Below are positions 19,663 to 27,362 of a stretch of 64,000 nt of DNA, piece by piece. Location of the stretch: positions 124,001 to 188,000 of the forward strand of contig JAEFAE010000002.1 of NCBI GenBank assembly GCA_016291135.1, given 5' to 3'. The notes below the pieces were generated by a model, which was not told the origin of the DNA, did no database searches, and saw only the letters and a program-made list of their open reading frames with translations. The position numbers and the translations under genes are program-made. Position 1 is the first letter of the stretch; each line of letters starts with the position of its first letter. This DNA is from Bacteroidales bacterium (GTDB taxonomy: Bacteria > Bacteroidota > Bacteroidia > Bacteroidales > F082).

Positions 19663-21744
19663 ATGAGAAGGGTTGTCTCGGTTGCCGTCTTCATCTTGCT
19701 CGCCTGGACCGCCGTCCAGGCACAGATCCTCACAGACAGCAACCTACCTATCGTCGTCATCGAGACCGACGGTGGCGTGACCATCCCCGATGAGCCCAAG
19801 GTGTTGGGCACCATGAAGATTATCTGGCATCCGGACGGGTCGCGCAATTCCCTCGAAGACATCGACAACCCCGCCTACCTGAATTACAACGGCCGCATCG
19901 GTATCGAACGGCGCGGCAGTTCTTCGCAGGATCTTCTCAACAAGAAGCCATACGGTCTTACCACGCTGCAGAACGACGACGTCACCAACAACAACGTCTC
20001 CCTGCTGGGGATGCCCAAGGAGAACGATTGGATCCTCAACAACCTCGCCTTTGACCAGACGGGGATGCGCGACGTGCTGGCCTACGAACGCTCGGAGCTT
20101 CTCGGACAGTATACGCCCCGAAGGGTGTATTGCGAGTTGATGGTCAACGGCGACTACAAAGGCCTCTATGTCTTCATGGAGAAGATCAAGATCGACAAGG
20201 ACCGGGTGAACATCGTGAAGATGGACGAGACTTGTAACAACGATCCCGAGGTCACGGGTGGCTACATCACCAAGGCCGACAAGACGACGGGCGGCGACCC
20301 TGTGGCTTGGCAGATGGAAGGCTATGGCGGCAACTGGTGGTGGCCCAGCTACGTCGATTTCATCCATCACGACCCTAAGCCGGAAGCTGTGACGACGCAG
20401 CAAAACAACTACATCCACCAGGTCTTTCTCGACCTGGCCGGCACTGCAAACCAACACAACACTTCTGTTGAAAACGGCTTCCCTTCCGTCATCGACATCC
20501 CTTCGTTTGTGGATTTCATGATGATTGCGGAATATGCTTCCAACGTGGATGTGTATAGCCTGAGTACCTTTTTCCATAAGGACCGGAACGGCAAGTTGCG
20601 TGCAGGCCCCGTGTGGGACTATAACCTGGCCTTCGGTCACGACGAGTTCGGCTATCGGAGCCGTTACGACGTATGGCAGTTCGACAACGAGGACAACACC
20701 GGTCCAAAGTTCTGGAAAGACCTCTTCGACACGCCGGCGTTCCGTTGTCGCCTGGCCCGTCGTTGGAACGAGCTTATCCAGCGGGGGCAGCCGTTGAACT
20801 ACAACTTGGTCTGTGCCCGTATCGACCAGATCGACGCCTGGATCACCGAGGCCATCGGACGCGACAACCAGCGCTGGAACCTGATGTACAACCACACCTA
20901 CGCTGTGCAGGAGATGAAGCAGTGGCTGCGGGACCGCACCGATTGGCTGGATGTGCATTTCGGTTCGTATGACGGCTGTGACACGGTGACGGTGCCGCCC
21001 TTGGTGATCTCCAAGATCCATTACCATCCCGAGAATTGGTGGGCGTTCGATGGCGACCAGCTGGAGTTCATCGAGATCAGCAACAACGGCGACGAGGCGG
21101 TGGACCTCACGGGCGTGTACTTCCGTGAGCTGGGCATCACCTATGGGTTTCCGGCGGGTGCCATGCTGCCTGCCCGCGAGGCCTTGGTGCTGTGCTCCGA
21201 CTCGTTGGCGTTCATCGAGTATTACAACACGGTGCCCTTCGGGCAGTTCACCCGGAACCTCTCCAACAAGTCGGAGCGTCTGGTGCTGGCCGACGCCTGG
21301 GGTGAGATCATCGACGAGGTGTGCTACCAAGACAGCGATCCCTGGCCCTGGCTGGCCGATGGCGAAGGCTATTACCTCGAACTGATCGACTTGGATCTCG
21401 ACAACAGCCTGCCCGAGAGCTGGACGGTGGGCAACGACCTGACGGGGATCTCCGAAAGCCAGGGCGATACAGGTGGATTCCGGGTGGTTCCCAACCCGGC
21501 ATGCGATGAGGTGGTCATCGAAATGCTGCCTGCCGGGAGCCTGCCACAAGCGGGTGTCCCTTCCTTCTCGCAGGCTCCTGCTGTCTATCGCATCGCCAAT
21601 GTCCTGGGCCAAACCCTGATGTCGGGCCGTTTGGATGCCGACGCTGCAACGCCCGGCCTCGCCACCATCAACGTGTCGGCCCTACCGGCCGGCCTCTATT
21701 TCGTCACCGTTGGCAACGCCACACGGAAGCTGGTGGTGCGATAA
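19663..21744 (+). CDS. CotH-kinase family T9SS-secreted protein with lamin-tail domain
   Basis: This 693-residue protein has a signal peptide ending VQAQ. A CotH-like domain spans about residues 60-390 (GRIGIERRGSS, then K-P-Y in the nucleotide-binding region, WILNNLAFDQTGMRD and VFMEKIKIDKDRV). A lamin-tail-like beta domain follows at about 440-560 (QLEFIEISNNGDEAVDLTG), and a T9SS type A sorting domain closes the protein (FRVVPNPACDEV...RKLVVR). CotH proteins phosphorylate or bind surface proteins in other bacteria; kinase activity here is inference. It is the last gene of the permease-lipoprotein operon. Several residues I would want for catalysis would need a structural alignment. Confidence 0.87.
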   Translation: MRRVVSVAVFILLAWTAVQAQILTDSNLPIVVIETDGGVTIPDEPKVLGTMKIIWHPDGSRNSLEDIDNPAYLNYNGRIGIERRGSSSQDLLNKKPYGLTTLQNDDVTNNNVSLLGMPKENDWILNNLAFDQTGMRDVLAYERSELLGQYTPRRVYCELMVNGDYKGLYVFMEKIKIDKDRVNIVKMDETCNNDPEVTGGYITKADKTTGGDPVAWQMEGYGGNWWWPSYVDFIHHDPKPEAVTTQQNNYIHQVFLDLAGTANQHNTSVENGFPSVIDIPSFVDFMMIAEYASNVDVYSLSTFFHKDRNGKLRAGPVWDYNLAFGHDEFGYRSRYDVWQFDNEDNTGPKFWKDLFDTPAFRCRLARRWNELIQRGQPLNYNLVCARIDQIDAWITEAIGRDNQRWNLMYNHTYAVQEMKQWLRDRTDWLDVHFGSYDGCDTVTVPPLVISKIHYHPENWWAFDGDQLEFIEISNNGDEAVDLTGVYFRELGITYGFPAGAMLPAREALVLCSDSLAFIEYYNTVPFGQFTRNLSNKSERLVLADAWGEIIDEVCYQDSDPWPWLADGEGYYLELIDLDLDNSLPESWTVGNDLTGISESQGDTGGFRVVPNPACDEVVIEMLPAGSLPQAGVPSFSQAPAVYRIANVLGQTLMSGRLDADAATPGLATINVSALPAGLYFVTVGNATRKLVVR

Positions 21745-21767
21745 GGCGGTTTTATTTAAGATAAAAA

Positions 21768-21808
21768 AAGCGACCCGACTTTGGCCCAATGGCCAAGTCG
21801 GGTCGCTT
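21768..21808 (-). terminator. Terminator of the NifU-like/GGGtGRT operon
   Basis: An 18-bp stem with one bulged base (21768-21786 with 21791-21808), followed on the minus strand by T7 (21763-21769). It ends the minus-strand transcript. Confidence 0.88.
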
Positions 21809-21832
21809 GAAAGCTGTTTTCCAGCCTTTTTG

Positions 21833-22843
21833 TTATTTCATTGCCTGCTCCACAGCCACGGCGACGGCGACGGTGGCGCCCACCATCGGGTTGTTGCCCA
21901 TGCCGAGGTAACCCATCATCTCGACGTGTGCCGGGACGGACGAGGAACCCGCGAACTGAGCGTCGCTGTGCATGCGGCCCATGGTGTCGGTCATGCCGTA
22001 GCTGGCAGGGCCGGCGGCCATGTTGTCCGGGTGCAGGGTGCGGCCTGTGCCACCGCCAGAAGCCACGGAGAAATAGGGCTTGCCGGCGAGGAGGCGCTCT
22101 TTCTTATAGGTGCCTGCCACCGGGTGCTGGAAACGGGTGGGGTTGGTGGAGTTGCCCGTGATGGACACATCCACGTTTTCGAGCCACAGGATGGCCACGC
22201 CTTCGCGGACGTCGTCGGCACCGTAGCAGTTCACCTTGGAGCGGAGTCCCGTGGAGTAGGGGATGCGCTCCACCACCTTCACCTCGCCGGTGTAGTAGTC
22301 GAACTCGGTGCGGCAGTAGGTGAAGCCGTTGATGCGGCTGATGATCTTGGCGGCGTCTTTGCCGAGGCCGTTGAGGATGACGCGCAGGGGCTTCTGGCGC
22401 ACCTTGTTGGCCATCTCGGCGATCTTGATGGCACCCTCAGCGGCGGCGAAGCTCTCGTGACCCGCCAGGAAGGCGAAGCACTCGGTCTCCTCGCGGAGCA
22501 GACGGGCGGCGAGGTTGCCGTGGCCGATGCCGACCTTGCGGTCGTCGGCGACGGAACCGTCGATGCAGAACGACTGGAGGCCCTCGCCGATGGCTTCGGC
22601 GGCGTCAGCGGCGTTCTTGCAGCCTTTCTTGATGGCGATGGCGGCACCGCAGGTGTAGGCCCACTTCACGTTCTCGAAGCAGATGGGCTGGGTCTCCTCA
22701 GCCATCTTGTAGGGGTCGATGCCCTTGGTTTCGCAGATCTCGTCGGCTTCCTCGATGCTCTTGATGCCATATTGGTTCAACACTTTCAGGACATTGGCCA
22801 TGCGGCGTTCCTGACTCTCGAATTTAACTTCTCTTCTTGCCAT
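21833..22843 (-). CDS. GGGtGRT family protein (function unknown)
   Basis: This 336-residue cytoplasmic protein carries the family-defining motif GGGTGRT in the segment FSVASGGGTGRTLHPDN (about residue 260). It also has conserved ATCGAAIAIKKG-like and GHGNLAARL segments and several cysteines (CGAA, FCID, NCYG) that could bind a metal or cluster. The family is widespread in anaerobes and has no assigned reaction. It follows the NifU-like gene by 12 bp, and its ATG has a rare, strong Shine-Dalgarno sequence (22851-22857). The pairing suggests work on an Fe-S cluster or an Fe-S client. Identity as a family member is sure; function is open. Confidence 0.92.
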   Translation of the reverse strand: MARREVKFESQERRMANVLKVLNQYGIKSIEEADEICETKGIDPYKMAEETQPICFENVKWAYTCGAAIAIKKGCKNAADAAEAIGEGLQSFCIDGSVADDRKVGIGHGNLAARLLREETECFAFLAGHESFAAAEGAIKIAEMANKVRQKPLRVILNGLGKDAAKIISRINGFTYCRTEFDYYTGEVKVVERIPYSTGLRSKVNCYGADDVREGVAILWLENVDVSITGNSTNPTRFQHPVAGTYKKERLLAGKPYFSVASGGGTGRTLHPDNMAAGPASYGMTDTMGRMHSDAQFAGSSSVPAHVEMMGYLGMGNNPMVGATVAVAVAVEQAMK

Positions 22844-22850
22844 GGTATGT

Positions 22851-22857
22851 CCTCCTT
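22851..22857 (-). promoter_or_regulatory. Canonical Shine-Dalgarno (AAGGAGG) for the GGGtGRT gene
   Basis: AAGGAGG with 7-nt spacing to the ATG, overlapping the end of the upstream NifU-like gene. Such sites are rare in Bacteroidota and almost absent from the rest of this window. Confidence 0.8.
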
Positions 22858-23548
22858 ATTCTTTACGTGGATCAATGTATTTGGCGGCATCGGCGAAACG
22901 GCCGTAGGTGCCGGTGGCTTTCTTGAGGGCTTCGTTGGCGTCGTCGCCTTTCTTGATGAAGTCCATCATCTTGCCGAGGCTGACGAACTCGTAGCCGATG
23001 ATCTCGTCGTGCTCGTCGAGGGCGATGCGGGTGCAGTAGCCTTCGGTCATCTCCAGGTAGCGGGGACCCTTCTCGAGGGTGCCGAACATGGTGCCGATCT
23101 GGCTGCGAAGGCCCTTGCCGAGGTCTTCGAGCGAGGCGCCGACCAGCAGGCCGCCTTCGGAGAAGGCCGACTGGGAACGACCATAGACGATCTGCAGGAA
23201 GATCTCGCGCATGGCGGTGTTGATGGCGTCGCACACGAGGTCGGTGTTGAGGGCTTCGAGGACGGTCTTGCCGGGCAGGATCTCAGCCGCCATGGCCGCC
23301 GAGTGGGTCATGCCGGAGCAGCCGATGGTCTCGACCAGGGCTTCCTGGATGATGCCGTCCTTCACGTTCAGGGTGAGCTTGCAAGCGCCCTGTTGCGGGG
23401 CACACCAACCGATGCCGTGGGTGAACCCGCTGATGTCTTTCACGTCTTTGACGCGCACCCACTTGCCTTCCTCCGGAATCGGAGCGCAAGGATGGTTGGC
23501 GCCTTTCCTAACGCAACACTGATGTTGCACTTCTTGGGTGTAAATCAT
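22856..23548 (-). CDS. NifU/IscU-like Fe-S cluster scaffold protein
   Basis: This 230-residue protein aligns in pattern with the IscU/NifU N-terminal scaffold fold. A cysteine in GACKLTLNV and the segment ETIGCSGMTHSAAMAAEIL (with GCSGMT in place of the usual GCAISxAS) mark the cluster-binding core. It is longer than IscU (about 130 residues) because of an N-terminal segment with extra Cys residues (QCC, CAP) and a C-terminal extension. No cysteine desulfurase is nearby. It is cotranscribed with the GGGtGRT gene. Its mRNA leader carries 8-bp TTTAAATC repeats like those in front of hydG. Confidence 0.82.
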   Translation of the reverse strand: MIYTQEVQHQCCVRKGANHPCAPIPEEGKWVRVKDVKDISGFTHGIGWCAPQQGACKLTLNVKDGIIQEALVETIGCSGMTHSAAMAAEILPGKTVLEALNTDLVCDAINTAMREIFLQIVYGRSQSAFSEGGLLVGASLEDLGKGLRSQIGTMFGTLEKGPRYLEMTEGYCTRIALDEHDEIIGYEFVSLGKMMDFIKKGDDANEALKKATGTYGRFADAAKYIDPRKE

Positions 23549-23551
23549 TAT

Positions 23552-23583
23552 TATTTAAAGATTTAAAGATTTTGAATTTAAAG
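23552..23583 (-). repeat. Degenerate 8-bp tandem repeat (TTTAAATC) in the NifU-like leader
   Basis: Read on the minus strand, four 8-bp units end in TTTAAATC TTTAAATA, 3 nt before the start codon. The same units, also ending in TTTAAATA, lie before hydG (43596-43627). Confidence 0.75.
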
Positions 23584-23596
23584 ATTAGCGTTGGGG

Positions 23597-23604
23597 CAAA
23601 GATA
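23597..23604 (-). promoter_or_regulatory. -7 box TATCTTTG for the NifU-like operon
   Basis: An exact match on the minus strand, 48 bp before the start codon. The tandem repeat lies in the leader between the two. Confidence 0.7.
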
Positions 23605-23619
23605 CACAATTTTATGAAT

Positions 23620-23649
23620 AAAAAAAGCCTCCAAGAAATCTTGGAGGCT
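23620..23649 (-). terminator. Terminator of tRNA-Leu
   Basis: An 11-bp stem (AGCCTCCAAGA with its complement, 23626-23649) followed by T7 on the minus strand, directly after the tRNA. Confidence 0.88.
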
Positions 23650-23655
23650 GCTGGG

Positions 23656-23739
23656 TACCGAAGGCCGGGATCGAACCGGCACGAGTGTTACCTCATCGGT
23701 TTTTGAGACCGACGCGTCTACCTATTCCGCCACTTCGGC
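23656..23739 (-). tRNA. tRNA-Leu(CAA)
   Basis: A class II tRNA with a long variable arm. The acceptor stem GCCGAAG pairs with CTTCGGT, the T-arm is GGTTCGATCC, and the anticodon loop CTCAAAA gives anticodon CAA, which reads UUG. The discriminator is A, as expected for Leu. It has its own promoter and terminator. Confidence 0.95.
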
Positions 23740-23762
23740 AATCCGCTCAATGAACGAGGCTG

Positions 23763-23770
23763 CAAAAATA
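23763..23770 (-). promoter_or_regulatory. -7 box TATTTTTG for tRNA-Leu
   Basis: An exact match 23 bp before the mature tRNA 5' end. The spacing is the same as for the tRNA-Gln promoter at 53574. Confidence 0.65.
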
Positions 23771-23871
23771 CAAAAAAATCCTTTTACGCAACCATTATTT
23801 AAAAAAAATCCGAATTACAACCCCTTGGCGGGTTTTTTCAAAAAAGTGTTGGCAGTCTCCTCGAAAAGCAC

Positions 23872-23879
23872 TAATTTTG
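23872..23879 (+). promoter_or_regulatory. -7 box TAATTTTG with -33 TTG for prs
   Basis: An exact -7 match with TTG at 23849-23851, a 20-bp gap typical for this phylum's primary sigma factor. Confidence 0.7.
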
Positions 23880-23907
23880 CCGCCCGAAACAACCCAACAT
23901 TTCAGCA

Positions 23908-24843
23908 ATGTCTAAAAAATTTGTTTCCATCTTTGCTGGACGGGCTACCCATGAGTTGGGCGCCAAGATTGCCGAAGCCTATGGCGCTCCGCTGGGCAAG
24001 TCGTCCGTGGTCGAGTTCTCCGACCATGAATTCCAACCTTCTTTCGACGAGAGCATCCGTGGCCATCACGTGTTTATCGTGCAGTCCACCATGCCTCCGA
24101 CCGAAAACCTGATGGAGCTGCTGCTGATGATCGATGCCGCCAAGCGTGCCTCGGCCCATAAGGTCATCGCGGTGATTCCGTATTTCGGATGGGCCCGTCA
24201 GGACCGCAAGGACCAGCCCCGCGTGAGCATCGGTTCCAAACTCGTGGCCAACATGCTGACGGCCGCCCATGTGGACCGCATCATCACCATGGACCTCCAT
24301 GCGGACCAGATCCAGGGCTTCTTCGACATCCCGATGGATGCCCTGTATGCTTCCAGCATCTTCATCGACCACATCCAGAAGATGAACATCGACAACCTGT
24401 TGATCGCCGCTCCCGACCTGGGCGCCTCCAAGCGCGCCTCGGCCTACGCCAAGCGTCTGGGCTGCGACCTGGCCGTGTGCCACAAGCAACGTGCCCGGGC
24501 CAACGTGGTGGAGAGCATGACCCTCATCGGCGATGTGAAAGACAAGAACGTCATCATCTTGGATGACATCATCGACACCGCCGGCACCATCGTCAAAGCC
24601 GGACAGCTGATGATGGACAACGGCGCCAAGAGCGTCCGCGCCTTCGCCACCCATGCCGTCTGCAGCGGTCCCGCCATGGAACGCCTCGACAACTCCGTCT
24701 TCGAAGAAGTGGTGGTCACCGACTCCATCCCGCTTCCGGCCCACGCCTCCAAGAAAATCAAAGTAGTGAGCACGGCTCCGTTGTTCGCCGATGTGATCCA
24801 TCGCATCGAGAACTACGAGTCCATCAGCTCCTTGTTTAAATAA
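23908..24843 (+). CDS. prs: Ribose-phosphate pyrophosphokinase
   Basis: This 311-residue cytoplasmic enzyme makes PRPP from ribose-5-phosphate and ATP for purine, pyrimidine, His, Trp and NAD synthesis. The sequence shows the substrate segment SDHEFQPSF, the flexible loop YFGWARQDRKD, the metal-binding MDLHADQIQGFF (about residue 130), and the PRPP loop IILDDIIDTAGTI at about 213-227. The length is typical. It is the first gene of a prs-rplY-pth cluster with its own promoter at 23872. Confidence 0.97.
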   Translation: MSKKFVSIFAGRATHELGAKIAEAYGAPLGKSSVVEFSDHEFQPSFDESIRGHHVFIVQSTMPPTENLMELLLMIDAAKRASAHKVIAVIPYFGWARQDRKDQPRVSIGSKLVANMLTAAHVDRIITMDLHADQIQGFFDIPMDALYASSIFIDHIQKMNIDNLLIAAPDLGASKRASAYAKRLGCDLAVCHKQRARANVVESMTLIGDVKDKNVIILDDIIDTAGTIVKAGQLMMDNGAKSVRAFATHAVCSGPAMERLDNSVFEEVVVTDSIPLPAHASKKIKVVSTAPLFADVIHRIENYESISSLFK

Positions 24844-24870
24844 TCAATCAAACCTTAACAACACAACACC

Positions 24871-25446
24871 ATGAAAACGATCTCATTGAGCGGTTCTCTT
24901 CGCGAGAACGTAGGGAAAAAAGATGCGAAGGCCCTTCGTAAGGCCGAACTGGTGCCGTGCGTCCTTTATGGCGGCGACGAACAGATTCACTTCGCTACCG
25001 AGGCCAAGAACTTCAAGAAGATTCTCTTCACCCCGGATTGCTACATCATCAACTTCACCATCGACGGCAAGTCGTACAACACCATTCTCCAGGATATCCA
25101 GTATCATCCTGTGACCGACGCCGTCCTGCATGCCGACTTCCTCCTCGTGAAGGAAGACAAGCCCATCACGGTGGTCCTTCCGTTGGCCATCGAGGGTAGC
25201 GCCCCTGGCGTCATGCGTGGTGGTAAGCTGAAGCAGCCGATCCGCAAGATCAAGGTCTGCGGTCTCGCCAAGGATCTTCCTGAAATCATCACCGTCAACA
25301 TCAGCAACCTCAACATCCTCGATTCCATCAAGGTCCGCGACCTGAACATCGAGGGCGTGACCATGGTCACCCCGGGTTACCAGGTCATCGTCGAGGTCCG
25401 TGCCGCCCGTGGCGCTTCTGTCGCTGCGGAGGAGACGGAAGAGTAA
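24871..25446 (+). CDS. rplY: 50S ribosomal protein L25/Ctc
   Basis: This 191-residue protein has an N-terminal L25 domain (about 1-90, 5S-rRNA-binding) and a C-terminal CTC beta domain (about 95-185), the long two-domain form general in Bacteroidota. It belongs to the large ribosomal subunit. The order prs-rplY-pth is a very common housekeeping arrangement. It starts 27 bp after prs. A perfect 13-bp palindrome (25469-25498) lies between it and pth. Confidence 0.96.
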   Translation: MKTISLSGSLRENVGKKDAKALRKAELVPCVLYGGDEQIHFATEAKNFKKILFTPDCYIINFTIDGKSYNTILQDIQYHPVTDAVLHADFLLVKEDKPITVVLPLAIEGSAPGVMRGGKLKQPIRKIKVCGLAKDLPEIITVNISNLNILDSIKVRDLNIEGVTMVTPGYQVIVEVRAARGASVAAEETEE

Positions 25447-25468
25447 TCGTCTGATCGATTTGAAACGT

Positions 25469-25498
25469 TGTAGAGACGGTGTCCGCACCGTCTCTACA
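25469..25498. repeat. Perfect 13-bp palindromic hairpin (GTAGAGACG type)
   Basis: TGTAGAGACGGTG and its exact complement (25469-25481, 25486-25498) around a TCCG loop, with no T-run after it. It resembles the GTAGAGACG intergenic palindromes common in Bacteroidota and cyanobacteria, and could act as an mRNA processing or stability element between rplY and pth. Confidence 0.85.
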
Positions 25499-25514
25499 TT
25501 GTATTGGAAAACCC

Positions 25515-26078
25515 ATGAAATACCTGATTGCCTGTCTCGGAAACATCGGTGAGGAATACGAGAACACCCGCCACAACACGGGCTTCCAGATCGCTGACCG
25601 CCTGGCCAAGGACCTGGGGGCGACCTTCGTTGTCGGCCGTCTCGCCATGGTGGCGGAGGTGAAATTCCGGGGCAAGACCCTGATCATCATCAAACCAACC
25701 ACCTATATGAACCTTAGCGGCAGAGCCGTGAAGTATTGGCTCGACGAGGAGAAGGTCCCCTTGGAGAACCTGCTGGTCGTCAGCGACGAGATCGCCTTGC
25801 CACTCGGCACCATCCGTCTCCGCAAGAAAGGTGCCGACGCCGGCCACAACGGCCTTACCGACATCATTGCCAAGCTGGGGACCAACGTCTTCAGCCGCCT
25901 CCGTTTCGGCATCGGCAACGACTTCCCCCAGGGGCGCCAGATCGAATACGTTCTCGGCGAATGGAAAGCTTCGCAGAAACCCATCGTCGACGAAACCATG
26001 GACAAGGCCGTGGAAGCCATCAAGAGCTTCGTCATCCAAGGCCCTGACCGGACCATGAACCTCTTCAACACCCATTAA
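25515..26078 (+). CDS. pth: Peptidyl-tRNA hydrolase
   Basis: This 187-residue enzyme frees tRNA from peptidyl-tRNA that drops off ribosomes. The start is ATG 25515 (MKYLIACLGN); the open frame extends further upstream only into the intergenic hairpin. Seen are the substrate Asn and catalytic His in GNIGEEYENTRHNTGF (H about 20), PTTYMNLSG, SDEIALPLGTIRLR, and GHNGLTDI. The length is typical. It lies in the prs-rplY-pth cluster. Confidence 0.96.
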   Translation: MKYLIACLGNIGEEYENTRHNTGFQIADRLAKDLGATFVVGRLAMVAEVKFRGKTLIIIKPTTYMNLSGRAVKYWLDEEKVPLENLLVVSDEIALPLGTIRLRKKGADAGHNGLTDIIAKLGTNVFSRLRFGIGNDFPQGRQIEYVLGEWKASQKPIVDETMDKAVEAIKSFVIQGPDRTMNLFNTH

Positions 26079-26093
26079 TCCCACCCCGAAGGG

Positions 26094-27257
26094 TTAGGCC
26101 TCCCGGGCCTTTTTGTCCTTTAGGGTTCCGGAAAAGACATCGAACCGCACAAACCGGCATTCCAACGGGCCGTTCCATACGGGAATCTTCGCCGAAGGCT
26201 TCAACCCCACATGTTTCAACGCCACCGCGTCGTCGGTGATGAGCCAGCATTGGTAGCCTTGGAAGTTGTGTTTCAGCGTGTTGCCTATGTTCTCATACAC
26301 CTGGTCGATGTCGTCTTCCTCCAGACGGTCGCCGTAAGGCGGGTTGATGATGACGATGCCTCCCTCCTCGGGCGGGGTGAGGTCCTCCATGTTCTTTTTC
26401 ATCAGGTGGATGTCGTGTTGCAGGTGGGCGTTGAGGATGTTCCCCTCGGCGATGGCCACCGCCTTCGGGGAACGGTCGGAAGCCCAGATCTCATGGTCGA
26501 AGTCACAGATCTGGCTGTCGGCTTCGTCCTTGACGCGCTCCCACAGCGCAGGATCCCAGTCGTCCCATTTCATGAAGCCCCATTGCTTGCGGTAGTAGCC
26601 CGCCGGGATCTTCATGGCGTACATCGCCGCCTCGATGGGCAGGGTGCCCGAGCCGCACATGCAGTCGAGGAAGTTGCAGTCGGCCTTCCAGCCCGAGAGC
26701 AGGATGAGACCCGCCGCCAGCACCTCGTTCATCGGGGCTTTGTCCACCTGTTTCCGATACCCCCTGTGATGCAGGCTCTCGTTGGAGCTGTCGAAGAGGA
26801 GCTGTACCTTGTCTTCGCGGATGTGCAGGTTGATGCGCAGGTCGGGATTCAGCGTGTTGATGCTCGGACGCGGCCCCACCTCCTCGCGGAACTGGTCCAC
26901 GATGGCGTCTTTCACCTTCAAGGCCGCATATTGCGAATGCGTGAAGAAACGTCCGCTCGTCACGGCGTCGATGCAGAAGGTCTGGTCGGTCCTCAAGAGC
27001 TCCCACCATGGGATCTCCTGCACTTTCTTGTAGAGCTCGTCGGGGTTCTTGGCATAGAAGGTCTTGAACGGCTTCAGCACCTTGAGCCCGGTCCGCACGC
27101 AGTAGTTGAGGCGGTACATCATCTCCTTGTTGCCTTCGCAAAGCACCGCACGGTGCATCACCCGGACGTTTTTCGCCCCCAGGTTCCTGATCTCGTCGGC
27201 CAGCACTTCCTCGAGTCCGGCCACGGTCTTCGTAATGAGTTGATAGTTGTCTTCCAC
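26094..27257 (-). CDS. rlmL: THUMP-domain 23S rRNA guanine-N2 methyltransferase (RlmL-type)
   Basis: A SAM-dependent methyltransferase with an N-terminal THUMP RNA-binding region (about 40-150) and a Rossmann methyltransferase domain. FLDCMCGSGTLPIEAA is the SAM-binding motif (about 195) and NPPYGDR (about 304) the base-amino catalytic motif. It corresponds to the RlmL half of the Gammaproteobacterial RlmKL fusion; the target would be a guanine of 23S rRNA. Start choice: the upstream TTG at 27275 is part of a perfect -7 promoter box (27273-27280), so I use the in-frame GTG at 27257. There is no ATG nearby. Confidence 0.88.
   Translation of the reverse strand: MEDNYQLITKTVAGLEEVLADEIRNLGAKNVRVMHRAVLCEGNKEMMYRLNYCVRTGLKVLKPFKTFYAKNPDELYKKVQEIPWWELLRTDQTFCIDAVTSGRFFTHSQYAALKVKDAIVDQFREEVGPRPSINTLNPDLRINLHIREDKVQLLFDSSNESLHHRGYRKQVDKAPMNEVLAAGLILLSGWKADCNFLDCMCGSGTLPIEAAMYAMKIPAGYYRKQWGFMKWDDWDPALWERVKDEADSQICDFDHEIWASDRSPKAVAIAEGNILNAHLQHDIHLMKKNMEDLTPPEEGGIVIINPPYGDRLEEDDIDQVYENIGNTLKHNFQGYQCWLITDDAVALKHVGLKPSAKIPVWNGPLECRFVRFDVFSGTLKDKKAREA
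26096..26115 (+). terminator. Short terminator after pth
   Basis: Stem AGGCC/GGCCT followed by T5, overlapping the 3' end of the convergent rlmL. It is a weaker hairpin than the others in the window. Confidence 0.5.
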
Positions 27258-27272
27258 GGGATGAAGTTTTTG

Positions 27273-27280
27273 CAAAAATA
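27273..27280 (-). promoter_or_regulatory. -7 box TATTTTTG for rlmL
   Basis: An exact match on the minus strand. It includes the TTG that would otherwise be taken as start, and lies 15 bp before GTG 27257, so the 5' leader is very short. Confidence 0.6.
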
Positions 27281-27362
27281 GCGTTTTTAGGCGTAAAATA
27301 TCCGATTATTTCTTATTTTAGCGGATTCTTTTCGCAAGAACATAATATTTGAAAACGAAAAT

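Noticed and set aside
21635-23566. 643-codon plus-strand frame across the GGGtGRT and NifU-like genes
   Set aside because: It crosses the terminator at 21768 and is antisense to two family-assigned genes. No domain is visible.
23552-23583. TTTAAATC units as a possible CRISPR or transposon end
   Set aside because: The units are 8 bp and directly tandem with no spacers, and no cas or transposase genes are near. No CRISPR array was seen anywhere in the window.
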